Both the position numbers and the translations under genes were made by a program. Shown here piece by piece: positions 21,020-31,405 of a stretch of DNA of 64,000 bases. Source of the DNA: Triplophysa rosa (Eukaryota > Chordata > Actinopteri > Cypriniformes > Nemacheilidae); NCBI RefSeq assembly GCF_024868665.1, contig NC_079891.1, positions 11,141,573 through 11,205,572 on the forward strand, read 5' to 3'. The number at the start of each line of letters is the position of its first letter. Positions within the stretch are counted from its first letter, which is position 1. The notes beneath the pieces were generated by a model that was not told the DNA's origin, ran no database searches, and saw nothing but the letters and a program-made list of their open reading frames with translations.

Positions 21020-21692
21020 ATGCAAGGGAAGTTAGGTAAATCGTGGACAATTGTCCATTCATATAGATTGCCATCGGTCGACTAGGCAGACGAAGGGCTC
21101 GTATACCTGAATTGGACGCCAAATTCTCGCTCACTCTTATTATGATTGGGACTTTTTTCCCTTATCGGAGTTTAGGGGCCGTTTTCCCGGAGAGGCATCG
21201 TACGGACACCACAAGGGGTGGCAAAGTGCTGCGGGCGTGGACCCTCGCGCCACAAAATGCCTACTCATCCCCTCACCACCTAATCTTCATCACCGCATCA
21301 CGAGGAGCCTTTCGCTTCCCCCTGACCGCCTAACTCTGCCATAGTCTTCCTCACGTCCGCAGCGCGCCTAGACTTGCTAGTTTGCTGCCCCTTGCTGCCT
21401 ATTCGTGGCGCGACACCCAAAAGATGCCAAAACGTCTCGCTCGCCACCCTTGCGTCCGCAGAGCGCCTAGAGTTGGTAGTTTGCTGCCCCTTGCTGCCTA
21501 TGCGTGGCGCGACATCCGAAAGAAGCCAAAACGTCTCGCTCGCCGCCCTTCTTTCTTTTTTCTCTCCCTCACGGCCGTGGCGCCCCCTAGAGGAGCCGGG
21601 CGTCCTTCGTGACCTTGCTCGTTCGTGCTTAGGGGAGGTTTCTGTCAGAAAGACGTCGGATACCCGAGCCAACGCGCGAGGGGGTTTGCGGG
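21020..21692. repeat. Repeat block X, first copy
   Basis: The block, from ATGCAAGGGAAGTTAGG onward, is repeated almost perfectly at 28066-28728. It has few or no differences over the first 300 bp and small deletions in the second copy. Inside lie two tandem subunits of about 105 bp, at about 21352-21455 and 21456-21560. They share 'AGTTTGCTGCCCCTTGCTGC' and 'CCAAAACGTCTCGCTCGCC'. A 124-residue minus-strand open frame (21672-21298) spans the subunits and shows their repeat in its protein. I do not recognise it and cannot call it a gene. Confidence 0.85.
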
Positions 21693-22440
21693 CCCATAGA
21701 GAACCACTAGAGGCAGGGAGATGTATGTAAAATAAGAAAAAATATTTAAGTTCACTTCCCGACCAAGCCCTATGGTATGACGTCGAGAGTCAGTGACGCA
21801 ACTTTCTGTAATTTTTCGGGCTCCTGGGGCCTCCGCGGCCCGTACGGGAGCCTCTGACACCTGCAACATATCCTATTTCTCTCATAGGTGGCTATCGTAC
21901 AGAGACCCCGAACGGCCCCGGGAACTCCGAATGACCCCGATTCAAATTCTGTAGCTGCTCGCTGCCCCCTCATTCGGTTCCAAAGTTTGAAGACGGTACG
22001 GCCTCGTTATGTCCTATATTGCACGTTTTGGGGACGTTGTGGGCCGTTTATTTTTCTGGAATATTTTTTGTGATTTTTTTCGAGCACTTTCCGTACACCG
22101 AGGGGTACGGGCTTCGGATATGTGAGTGCGTGAGGTTTTTCTACAAAAATAAAGCAGAATTTTTTGAAAATGCTGGTCAGAGGTTTATTTCTGTGAAAAG
22201 TGCATTTGTATAACACGTGAGCATTTGACAGCCTGAAGTGTGCAATATACCAATATGGGATGCTTCTAGGATACATATCTGTAGGTTTGTACAAGAAAAT
22301 GGGTTTACAGTATGAAAAATTGACCGTTATACAGCATTGTCCACCGTTAGCCTACACTGCTACTGTCAAATAAGTTATGACTGGGACTTCCGGTGGTTAA
22401 CAGGAAGTCCCAGTCGTAACTTATTTGACAGTCGGTCGGT
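21693..22440. repeat. Repeat block Y, copy 1
   Basis: It starts CCCATAGAGA, has 'CGGTA(C)GGGAGCCTCTGACAC' and 'CTATCGTACAGAGACCCC' motifs, a 'GAATATTTTTTGTGATTTTTTTCGAGCAC' segment (shortened, with homologues in all Y copies), and ends in a 71-bp hairpin (22362-22432). Three more copies follow at 24071, 24756 and 28729. Confidence 0.8.
22362..22432. repeat. 71-bp inverted repeat (hairpin 1)
   Basis: Arms of 30 bp (ACTGTCAAATAAGTTATGAC plus TGGGACTTCC) are reverse complements with one mismatch. They enclose an 11-bp loop, GGTGGTTAACA. Relatives end Y copies 3 and 4. Confidence 0.9.
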
Positions 22441-22489
22441 AGGCTACTAATGTACAAACACTTTTCACACAAGAAAAAGCACTAGAAAA

Positions 22490-24070
22490 TGTTCCCTAGG
22501 TTCAAGTAAGCCACTCTCTCGGTATGTGAAACAGGGGCCAACAGACTACCAGACTATAAAGTTTGGGGCCCCTCGATCCCACTGCGGCCCAAGGCTGCTG
22601 CCGACACTCTTAACCTATCCCATTCATTTTCATGAGCTCACGGTAGACCAATGGGACAGAAAGGTCTGATGACCTGCAATTCACGTATATGCCTCGTCAC
22701 GGGGCCCTGGGTCGTGTTCTGGAGTTCCGCGCCCCTCGGACCTCGTTGACCTCTCACTTTGCCCAAAAAGACACCAGCAGCCTACATATAGGTTGCGAAT
22801 GTACGCTCTGGAATACAGGGGTCAAAAGGTCACAGGGTCTTAACACTCGCCACGGTATACCCTGGGGGTCTCCCAAGCCGGGATATCGAAGTACCGTGGT
22901 TCTCGGTCACCTCGAATATCTTTTTCTTGAAAAAAGATTGATCCCTAATTTTGATCCATTTGCTCATTCAAGAGGGTCTTTCAGGCTATGAAATGAAGAA
23001 GCCTGCATGAGAGACTTTGCAAACCGCACTATAAATGTTTCCCACGGTTCTAGACAGCCACCCTCACGGTATGTTAACAAGGGCCTACAGACTACTAGAA
23101 TCTAAAGTTTGGGCCCTCGAGCACCCGGGGTCTGAACGGGAGCCGCCGACACTCTTAACTTATCCCATTCTTTTCATAAGCTCTTGATGGACAATTAGGG
23201 TTGGGGTACAGAAGGTCTGATCGACCGCAATTCACGTATATGCCTCGTCACGGGGCCCTGGGTCGTGTTCTAGTTCGCGCCCCTCGGACCTCGTTGACCA
23301 CTCAGTTTGCCCAAAAAGACACCAGCTGCCTACATATAGGTTGCGAATGTACGCTCTGGAATACAGGGGTCAAAGGGTCACAGGGTCTTAACACTCGCCA
23401 CGGTAACCGTGGGGGTCTCCCAAGCCGGGATATCGAGTACCGTGGTTCTCGGTCACCTCGAAGTATCTTTTTCTTGAAAAAAGATTGAACCTTAATTTTG
23501 TCTCAGTTTGCTCATTCAAGAGGGTCTTTCAGGCTATGAAATGAAGAAGCCTGCATGAGAGACTTTGCAAACCGCACTATAAATCGTTTCCCCGGTTCTA
23601 GAGAGCCACCCTCACGGTATGTTAAACAAGGGCCTACAGACTACTAGAATCTAAAGTTTGGGGCCCCTCGAGCACCCGGGGTCTGAACGGGAGCCGCCGA
23701 CACTCTTAACTTATCCCATTCGTTTTCATAAGCTCTGATGAACAATTAGGGTTGGGGTACAGAATGGTCTGATCGACCTGCAATTCACGTATATGTCTCG
23801 TCACGGGGCCCTGGGTCATGTTCTGGGGTTCCGCGCCCCTCGGACCACGTTGACCTCTCACTTTGCCCAAAAAGACACCAGCAGCCTACATATAGGTTGC
23901 GAATGTACGCTCTGGAATACAGGGGTCAAAAGGTCACAGGGTCTTAAACTCGACGGTATACCTGGGGGTCTCCCAAGCCGGGATATCGAGTTCCGCGTCC
24001 GTAGACGCTTCCGGAGACAGATTTCCACCTGGAAAGCAACTGCCTCACGAGGCCTTCGCAGGCACAAGTC
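22490..24070. repeat. Repeat block Z, tandem array of about 550-bp units
   Basis: Three units share 'CGTCACGGGGCCCTGGGTC' (near 22694, 23245 and 23799), 'CCCAAAAAGACACCAGC', 'GGTTGCGAATGTACGCTCTG' and 'CTCCCAAGCCGGGATATCGA'. The period is about 550-560 bp. Two units also contain 'AGGCTATGAAATGAAGAAGC' and are separated by 'CACGGTATGTTAA' segments. The third unit breaks off at about 24000 into 'CCGTAGACGCTTCCGGAGAC'. No coding capacity is convincing. Confidence 0.85.
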
Positions 24071-24755
24071 CCCATAGAGATCAATGCGAGGGAGAGAGAT
24101 GTATGAAAAATAATAAAAAATATAAATTTAATATCCCGACCTAGCCCTCTCGGTATGTCTCGAGGGCCAACTGATGCAACTTTCTGTAAAGTTTCGGGTC
24201 CTGGGGCCTTGGCGGGTGGTACGGGAGCCTCTGACACCTCAACCTATCCTATTATTTTCATAGGTGCCTATCGTACAGGACCCCCGAACGGCCCCGGGGA
24301 CTCCGAATGACCCCGATTCAAATTCTGTAGCTGCTCGCTGCCCCCTCATTCGGTTCCCAAAGTTTGAAGTCGGTACAGCCTTGTTATGTACTATATAGCA
24401 CGTTTTGAGGACGTTGTGGGCCGTTAATTTTTCTGGAATATTTTTTGTGATTTTTTTGGATCACTTGCCGTACACCGAGGGGTACGGGCTTCGGATATGT
24501 GGTGCGTGAGGGTGTGAAGAACCAGCATTCGAAGTCCCGAGGTTTCTGTACAAGAATAAAGCAGAATTTTGCTGAAAATGCTGTTCAGAGATGTATTTCT
24601 GTGAAAAGTGCATTTGTAAGCAAAATAAGCATTTTAATATCCTGAAGTGTGCAACATACCAATATGGGGTGCTTTTAGGATACATAGCTCTAGGTTTGTC
24701 ATACAAAAGCTAAGCTGTTTACAGTCTTAAAAATTGACCTTTTACAGTCACATGG
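24071..24755. repeat. Repeat block Y, copy 2
   Basis: It begins CCCATAGAGATCAATGCGAG and follows Y1 through the 'TACAAGAATAAAGCAG' and 'GTGAAAAGTGCATTTGTA' segments. It lacks the terminal hairpin and runs straight into copy 3. Confidence 0.8.
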
Positions 24756-25540
24756 CCCATAGAGATCAATGCGAGGGAGAGAGACGTATGAAAAATAATA
24801 AAAAATACTTAATTTCATAGCCCGACCTAGCCCTATCGGTATGTCGTCGAGAGCCACGTGACGCAACTTTCTCTTAGGTTTCGGGCTCCTGTGGCCTCTG
24901 CGGGCGTACGGGAGCCTCTGACACATGCAACCTATCCCATTATTTTCATAGGTGGCTATCGTACGATGAGCCCGGAACGGCCCCGGAGACTTCGAAATAC
25001 CCCGATTCAAAATCTATAGCTACTAGCGGCCCCCTCATTCGGTTCTCAGAGTTTGAAGTCGGTACGATCTCGTTATGTACTCTATCGACCCTGTTTGTGG
25101 AGGTTGTGGGCCGTTTATTTTTTGGGAATATTTTTTGTGATTCTTTTTCGAGCACTTGCCGTACAGCGAGGGGTACGGGCTTCGGGTATGTAGTGCGTGA
25201 GGGTGCGTCGAATTAGCATTCGAAGCCCCAAGATTTTTGTACAAGAATAAAGCAGTTTTTTGCTGAAAATGCTGGTGAGAGACTAATTTCTGTGAAAAGT
25301 GCGTTTGTATGCAAAATAAGCATTTTAATAGCCTGAGCTGTGCAATATACCAATGCGGGGTGCTTCTAGGATACACATCTATAGGTTTGTCATAAGAAAG
25401 TTGTTTACAGTCTAAAAAATTGACTGTTTACAGTATTGTCCACTGTAAGCCTACGAGACTACTGTCAAATAAGTTATGACTGGTACTTCCTGTGGTTTTG
25501 CCGAGTTACAGGAAGTGCCAGTCGTAACTTATTTGACGGG
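24756..25540. repeat. Repeat block Y, copy 3
   Basis: It begins like copy 2 and ends in a hairpin (25461-25537). Its middle reads 'ACTCTATCGACCCTGTTTG', differing from copies 1 and 2 and matching copy 4. It is directly followed by the first W array. Confidence 0.8.
25461..25537. repeat. Inverted repeat (hairpin 2)
   Basis: Arms ACTGTCAAATAAGTTATGAC...TACTTCCTGTG and CACAGGAAGTGCC...CTTATTTGAC pair over about 30 bp. They are separated by a short loop with GTTTTGCCGAG. Confidence 0.85.
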
Positions 25541-27730
25541 TCCTCATAGGTAGCTAATGTACACACCATTTTTAAGCTTCTGGAGCACATCTATGAGCCT
25601 TAATGCACATCATTGTGAAGGGCTGTGACTCTCATACACTCTACTGTTGGCTAAAGCTATAGAACTCCTTACTTAGGCTTATAATGACCCTTAATAGGCT
25701 TTGTCCATTATTTACCTATGAAGGTCCCATTAATAAGTTACGAATGTACATGCCACACGTAACACTTTTGGCACGGCTCCCATAGGTAGCTAATGGACAC
25801 ACCATTTTTAAGCCTCTGGAGCACATCTATGAGCCTTAATGCACGTCATTGGGAAGGGCTAAGCCTCTCATGCTATATAGAACTCCTTACTTAGGCTTAT
25901 AATGACCCTTAAATAGGCTTTGTCATTATTTACCTATAAGGTCCCATTAAATAAGTCACGTTGATTGATATACATGTTACAGCTAAACAGATTCATGGTC
26001 AACACCTTTTGGCGACGGCTCCCCATAGGTAGCTAATGGACACACCATTTTTAAGCCTCTGGAGCACATCTATGAGCACTTAATGCACGTCATTGTGAAG
26101 GGCTAAGCCTCTCGATACACTCTACTGTTGGTTCTAAAGCTATATAACTCCTTACTTAGGCTTATAATGACCCTTAATAGGCTTTGTCCATTATTTACCT
26201 ATGAGGGCTCCCATTAAATAAGTTACACTGTATGTTTTGAGCATAATAACCATGTTAAAGTGTCAAAAACAGGTAAGTGCCACACGTACACACACTTTTG
26301 GAACGGCCCCATAGGTATAATGGACACACCATTTTTAAGCTTCTGGAGCACAACTAAGAGCTTTATTGTACATATTGTGAAGGTAATGTATCTTCTGTGT
26401 ACAATATTATTGGTTTTACCTGTATAACTCATTGCCAAAGCAAATAATGTTAATTTAGAGGCTTTGTACATTCGCCACGATGATGGCCCCTTCAAATGAG
26501 ATAGAATGTAAGAAATAGGCGTGTGTGACAAAGCGCTAAGGATTCCCAAACTGTTGCACAAAATCACAATTCACAAAAATGCATCCCACTCCTTACCTGT
26601 CACATAGGAGGCGAATTTACACAGTTTTAAGCCTGTAGAGCACAATATTGAGCTTTAATGTACATTATCATGAAGGAATGTGTCTCCATAGGCTTTGTTC
26701 ATTATTTACCTATGAGGGTCCCATTAAATAAGTTACGAATGTACATGCCACACGTAACACTTTTGGCGCGGCTCCCATAGGTAGCTAATGGACACACCAT
26801 TTTTAAGCCTCTGGAGCACATCTATGAGCCTTAATGCAAGTCATTGTGAGAGGCAAAGTCTCTCATGCACTCTACTGTTGGTTAAAGCTATATAACTACT
26901 TACTTTGGCTTATAATGACCCTTAATAGGCTTTGTCCATTATTTACCTATGAGGGCCCCATTAATACAAGTACACATGTATGTGAGCCACATCAAATAAG
27001 TTACACATGTATGTACTATTTTTGAGCATAATAACCATGTTACAAAGCTGTAATAAACAGGTAATTGCCAAACTGAGTCACGGACACTTTTGGCACGGCT
27101 CCCATAGGTAGCTAATTGACACACCATTTTTAAGCTTCTGGAGCACATCTATGAGCATTAATGCGCGTCATTGTGAAGGGCTAAGCCTCTCATACACTCT
27201 ACTGTTGGCTAAAGATATAGAACTCCTTACTTAGGCTTATAATGACCCTTAATAGGCTTTGTCCATTATTTACCTATGAGGGTCCCATTAAATAAGTTAC
27301 ACATGTATTGTCATTTTGAGCATAATAACCATGTTACAAAGCTGTAATAAACAGGTAATTGCCAAACTGTCACACACACTTTTGGCGCGGCTCCCATAGG
27401 TAGCTAATGGACACACCATTTTTAAGCCTCTGGAGCACATCTATGAGCCTTAATGCACGTCATTGGGAAGGGCTAAGCCTCTCACGCTGTAAACTCCTTA
27501 CTTAAGCTTATAATGAACCTTAATAGACTTGTCCATAATTTACCTATAAGGGCCTCCCATTATGATAAGTTACGAACTGGGACTTCCTGTGGTCACAGGA
27601 GTCCCAACACGTAAACTTTTTTGGCACGGAATCCCATAGGTAGCTTATGGACAGACCCTTTTTAAGCCCTCTGGGACCACACCTGTGAGCCTTAATGCAC
27701 GTCCATAGGGAAGGTGCTAAGCCTCTTACG
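25541..27730. repeat. Repeat block W, first array (units of about 240 bp)
   Basis: The recurring unit contains 'CCCATAGGTAGCTAATGGAC', 'ACACCATTTTTAAGC(C/T)TCTGGAG', 'GAGCCTTAATGCACGTCATT', 'CTCCTTACTTAGGCTTATAA' and 'CATTATTTACCTATGAGGG'. Anchors lie near 25567, 25807, 26046, 26331, 26620, 26803, 27122, 27414 and 27656, giving unit lengths from 183 to 319 bp. The irregular series of lengths is repeated in the second array. N at 27734 marks an uncertain base next to the array end. Confidence 0.9.
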
Positions 27731-27770
27731 CTANCTCTAACGAGAGCAAAGCGACGGACAGAGTAACGCT

Positions 27771-27843
27771 TGCCGAAACCCGGGATCGAACCAGGGACCT
27801 TTAGATCTTCAGTCTAACGCTCTCCCAACTGAGCTATTTCGGC
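27771..27843 (-). tRNA. tRNA-Phe (anticodon GAA)
   Basis: The minus strand folds into a full cloverleaf: acceptor GCCGAAA/TTTCGGC, D arm GCTC...GAGC, anticodon stem TTAGA/TCTAA with loop CTGAAGA, variable loop AGGTC, and T arm CCTGG-TTCGATC-CCGGG, with A as discriminator. The anticodon lies at 27808-27810. Internal control boxes A (TAGCTCAGTTGGG) and B (GGTTCGATCCC) are intact. There is no intron and no encoded CCA, as expected for a eukaryotic nuclear gene. No TTTT run is seen within the next 30 bp on its 3' side. It delivers phenylalanine during translation. Confidence 0.96.
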
Positions 27844-27918
27844 CACGTCGACTTGCGCAGGCCTGTCCGCGAACGACCCCAGGCGCAGTAGCCATGAGCG
27901 ATGGACAGGATGCAAGAG

Positions 27919-27922
27919 AAAA
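27919..27922 (-). terminator. RNA polymerase III terminator of tRNA-Ile
   Basis: TTTT on the minus strand lies five bases after the tRNA-Ile 3' end. Confidence 0.6.
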
Positions 27923-27927
27923 GTCAA

Positions 27928-28001
27928 TGGCCCGTACGGGGATCGAACCCGCGACCTTGGCGTTATTAGCACCACGCTCTAACCAACTGAGCTAACCGGC
28001 C
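27928..28001 (-). tRNA. tRNA-Ile (anticodon AAU)
   Basis: The minus strand gives a 74-nt cloverleaf: acceptor GGCCGGT/ACGGGCC (one G-G opposition, as I recall from vertebrate tRNA-Ile), D arm GCTC...GAGC, anticodon stem TGGTG/CGCCA with loop CTAATAA, and T arm GCGGG-TTCGATC-CCCGT. The anticodon AAT is at 27965-27967; A34 would be edited to inosine. Boxes A and B are intact. A T4 terminator lies a few bases downstream. It sits 84 bp from tRNA-Phe on the same strand. Confidence 0.96.
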
Positions 28002-28065
28002 ACGAGGCTCATGCTTTCACGTTCTGGATTGCCATAGCGCTCTTTGAGCGTAGCGTAACCGTCTA

Positions 28066-28728
28066 ATGCAAGGGAAGTTAGGTAAATCGTGGACAATTGT
28101 CCATTCATATAGATTGCCATCGGTCGACTAGGCAGACGAAGGGCTCGTATACCTGAATTGACGCCAAATTCTCGCTCACTCTTATTATGATTGGGACTTT
28201 TTTCCCTTATCGGAGTTTAGGGGCCGTTTTCCGGAGAGGCATCGTACGGACACCACAAGGGGTGGCAAAGTGCTGCGGGCGTGGACCCTCGCGCCACAAA
28301 ATGCCTACTCATCCCCTCACCACCTAATCTTCATCACCGCATGCACGAGGAGCCTTTCGCTTCCCCCTGACCGCCTAACTCTGCCATAGTCTTCCTCACG
28401 TCCGCAGCGCGCCTAGACTTGCTAGTTTGCTGCCCCTTGCTGCCTATTCGTGGCGCGACACCCAAAAGATGCCAAAACGTCTCGCTCGCCACCCTTGCGT
28501 CGCAGAGCGCCTAGAGTTGGTAGTTTGCTGCCCCTATGCGTGGCGCGACATCCGAAAGAAGCCAAAACGTCTCGCTCGCCGCCCTTCTTTCTTTTTTCTC
28601 TCCCTCACGGCCGTGGCGCCCCCTAGAGGAGCCGGGCGTCCTTCGTGACCTTGCTCGTTCGTGCTTAGGGGAGGTTTCTGTCAGAAAGACGTCGGATACC
28701 CGAGCCAACGCGCGAGGGGGTTTGCGGG
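28066..28728. repeat. Repeat block X, second copy
   Basis: It is nearly identical to 21020-21692. Differences include the loss of a C in 'GCGTCCGCAG' and an 8-bp loss in 'CCCCTTGCTGCCTATGCG', both in the second 105-bp subunit. These indels shorten the minus-strand open frame to 65 residues (28708-28511), which argues against a conserved protein. Confidence 0.9.
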
Positions 28729-29463
28729 CCCATAGAGAACCACTAGAGGCAGGGAGATGTATGTAAAATAAGAAAAAATATTTAAGTTCACTTCCCGACC
28801 AAGCCCTATCGGTATGTCGTCGAGAGCCACGTGACGCAACTTTCTGTTAGGTTTCGGGCTCCTGGGGCCTCCGCGGCCGGTACGGGAGCCTCTGACACCT
28901 GCAACATATCCTATTTCTCTCATAGGTGGCTATCGTACAGAGACCCCCGAACGGCCCCGGGGACTCCGAATGACCCCGATTCAAATTCTGTAGCTGCTCG
29001 CTGCCCCCTCATTCGGTTCCCAGAGTTTGAAGTCGGTATGACCTCGTTATGTACTCTATCGACCCTGTTTGGGGAGGTTGTGGGCCTTTTATTTTTTGGG
29101 AATATTTTTTGTGATTTTTTTTCGAGCACTTGCCATACAGCGAGGGGTACCCCAGATTTTTGTACAAGAATAAAGCAGTTTTTTGCTGAAAATGCTGGTG
29201 AGAGACTAATTTCTGTGAAAAGTACGTTTGTATGCAAAATAAGCATTTTAATAGCCTGAGGTGTGCAATATACCAATGCAGGGTGCTTCTAGGACACACA
29301 TCTGTAGGTTTGTCAGAAGAAAGTTGTTTACAGTCTTAAAAATGGACAGTTTACAGTATTGTCCACTGTAAGCCTACGAGGCTACTGTCAAATAAGTTAT
29401 GACTGGTACTTCCTGTGGTTTTGCCGAGTCACAGGAAGTGCCAGTCGTAACTTATTTGACGGG
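28729..29463. repeat. Repeat block Y, copy 4 (recombinant of copies 1 and 3)
   Basis: Its first half is practically that of copy 1 (starting CCCATAGAGAACCACTAGAG). Its second half has the copy 3 word 'ACTCTATCGACCCTGTTTG' and the copy 3 type of hairpin (29384-29460). The switch falls at about 28980-29050. Confidence 0.85.
29384..29460. repeat. Inverted repeat (hairpin 3)
   Basis: It is nearly identical to the hairpin at 25461-25537, with the same GTTTTGCCGAG loop. Confidence 0.85.
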
Positions 29464-31403
29464 TCCTCATAGGTAGCTAATGTACACACAATTTTTAAGC
29501 TTCTGGAGCACATCTATAAGCCTTAATGCATGTCATTGTGAAGGGCTAAGCCTCTCATACACTCTACTGTTGGCTAAAGCTATATAACTCCTTACTTAGG
29601 ATTATAATGACCCTTAATAGACTTTGTCCATCATTTACCTATGAAGGTCCCATTAGACAAGTTACGAATGTACATGCCACACGTAACACTTTTGGCACGG
29701 ATCCCATAGGTAGCTAATGGACACAGCCTTTTTAAGCCTCTGGAGCACATCTATGAGCCTTAATGCACGTTATTGGGAAGGGCTAAGCCTCTCATGCTAT
29801 ATAACTCCTTACTTAGGCTTATAATGACACTTAAAAGGCTTTGTCCATTATTTACCTATAAAGGTCCCATTAGATACGTTACGAATGTACATGCCACACG
29901 TAACACTTTTGGCACGGATCCCATAGGTAGCTAATGGACACACCATTTTTAAGCCTCTGGAGCACATCTATGAGCCTTAATGCACGCCATTGGGAAGGGC
30001 TAAGCCTCTCATGCACTCTACTGTTGGTTAAAGCTATATAACTACTTACTTAGGCTTATAATGACCCTTAATAGGTTTTGTCCACTATTTACCTATGAGG
30101 GCCCCACAAGATAAGTTATGACTGGGACTTCCTGTGGTCACAGGATGTCCCACACATAACACTTTTGGCGCTGCTCCCATAGGTAGCTAATGGACACACC
30201 ATTTTTAAGCTTCTGGAGCACAACTATGAGCTTTATTGTACATCATTGTGAAGGAATGTATCTTCTGTGTACAATATTATTGGTTTTACCTGTATAACTC
30301 ATTGCCAAAGCAAATAATGGTAAGTTAGAGGCTTTGTACATTCGCCACGTATGAGGGCCCCTTCAAATAAGATAGAGATGTAAGAAATAGGCATGTGTGA
30401 CAAAGCGCTATGGATTCCCAAACTGTAGCACGAAATCACAATTCACAAAAATGCATCCCACTCCTTACCTGTCACATAGGAGTTGAATTTACACAGTTTT
30501 AAGCCTGTAGAGCACAATATTGAGCTTTAATGTACATTATCATGAAGGAATGTGTCTCCATAGGCTTTGTTCATTATTTACCTATAAGGCTCCCATTAAA
30601 TAGGTCACGAATGTACATGCCACACGAAAACATTTGGCACGGCTCCTATAGGTAGCTAATGGACACACCATTTTTAAGCTTCTGGAGCACAACTGTGAGC
30701 CTTAATGCACGTCATTGTGAAGGGCTGTGACTCTCATACATTCTACTGTTGGTTAAAGCTATATAACTCCTTACTTAGGCTTATAATGACCCTTAATTAG
30801 CTTTGTCCATTATTTACCTATGAGTGTCCCATTAAATAAGTTACACATGTATGTGAGCCAAATCAAATAAGTCACACACGTATATACCATTTTTAGCATA
30901 ATAACCATGTTACAAAGCTGTAATAAACAGTTAATTGCCAAACTGAGTCACACACACTTTTGGAACGGCCACCCATAGGTAGCTAATGTACACACCATTT
31001 TTAAGCCTTCTGGAGCACATCTATGAGCCTTAATGCACTCATTGTGAAGGGCTGCGCTCTCATACACTCTACTGTTGGCTAAAGCTATATAACTCCTTAC
31101 TTAGGCTTATAATGACCCTTAATAGGCTTTGTCCATTATTTACCTATGAAGGCCCCATATAGATAAGTTACGACTGGACTTCGTGGACAGGGTGCCACAC
31201 GTAACACTTTTGACGCCGGCTCCCATAGGTAGCTAATGGACACACCATTTTTAAGCCTCTGGAGCACATCTATGAGCCTTAATGACGTCATTGTGAAGGG
31301 CTAAGCCTCTCATACAGGTTCTATATAACTCCTTACTTAGGCTTATAATGACCCTTAATAAGGCTTTGTTCATTATTTACCTATAGGCTCCCATTAAATA
31401 AGT
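29464..31403. repeat. Repeat block W, second array
   Basis: Units as in the first array, with anchors near 29490, 29726, 29941, 30198, 30492, 30668, 30993 and 31246. The unit lengths from 29941 on (257, 294, 176, 325, 253) follow the same order as 285, 289, 183, 319 and 292 in array one. The array was therefore duplicated as a block. It is cut by the Tc1 element at 31406. Confidence 0.9.
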
Positions 31404-31405
31404 TA

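Noticed and set aside
20596..21039. 147-residue frame starting in IYIYIYLYIY
   Set aside because: It is a (TA)n microsatellite read as protein.
21020..29460. 5S or other rRNA genes within blocks X and Y
   Set aside because: I looked for the 5S internal control region and core words and saw none. The sequence is GC-rich repeat without RNA motifs I know.
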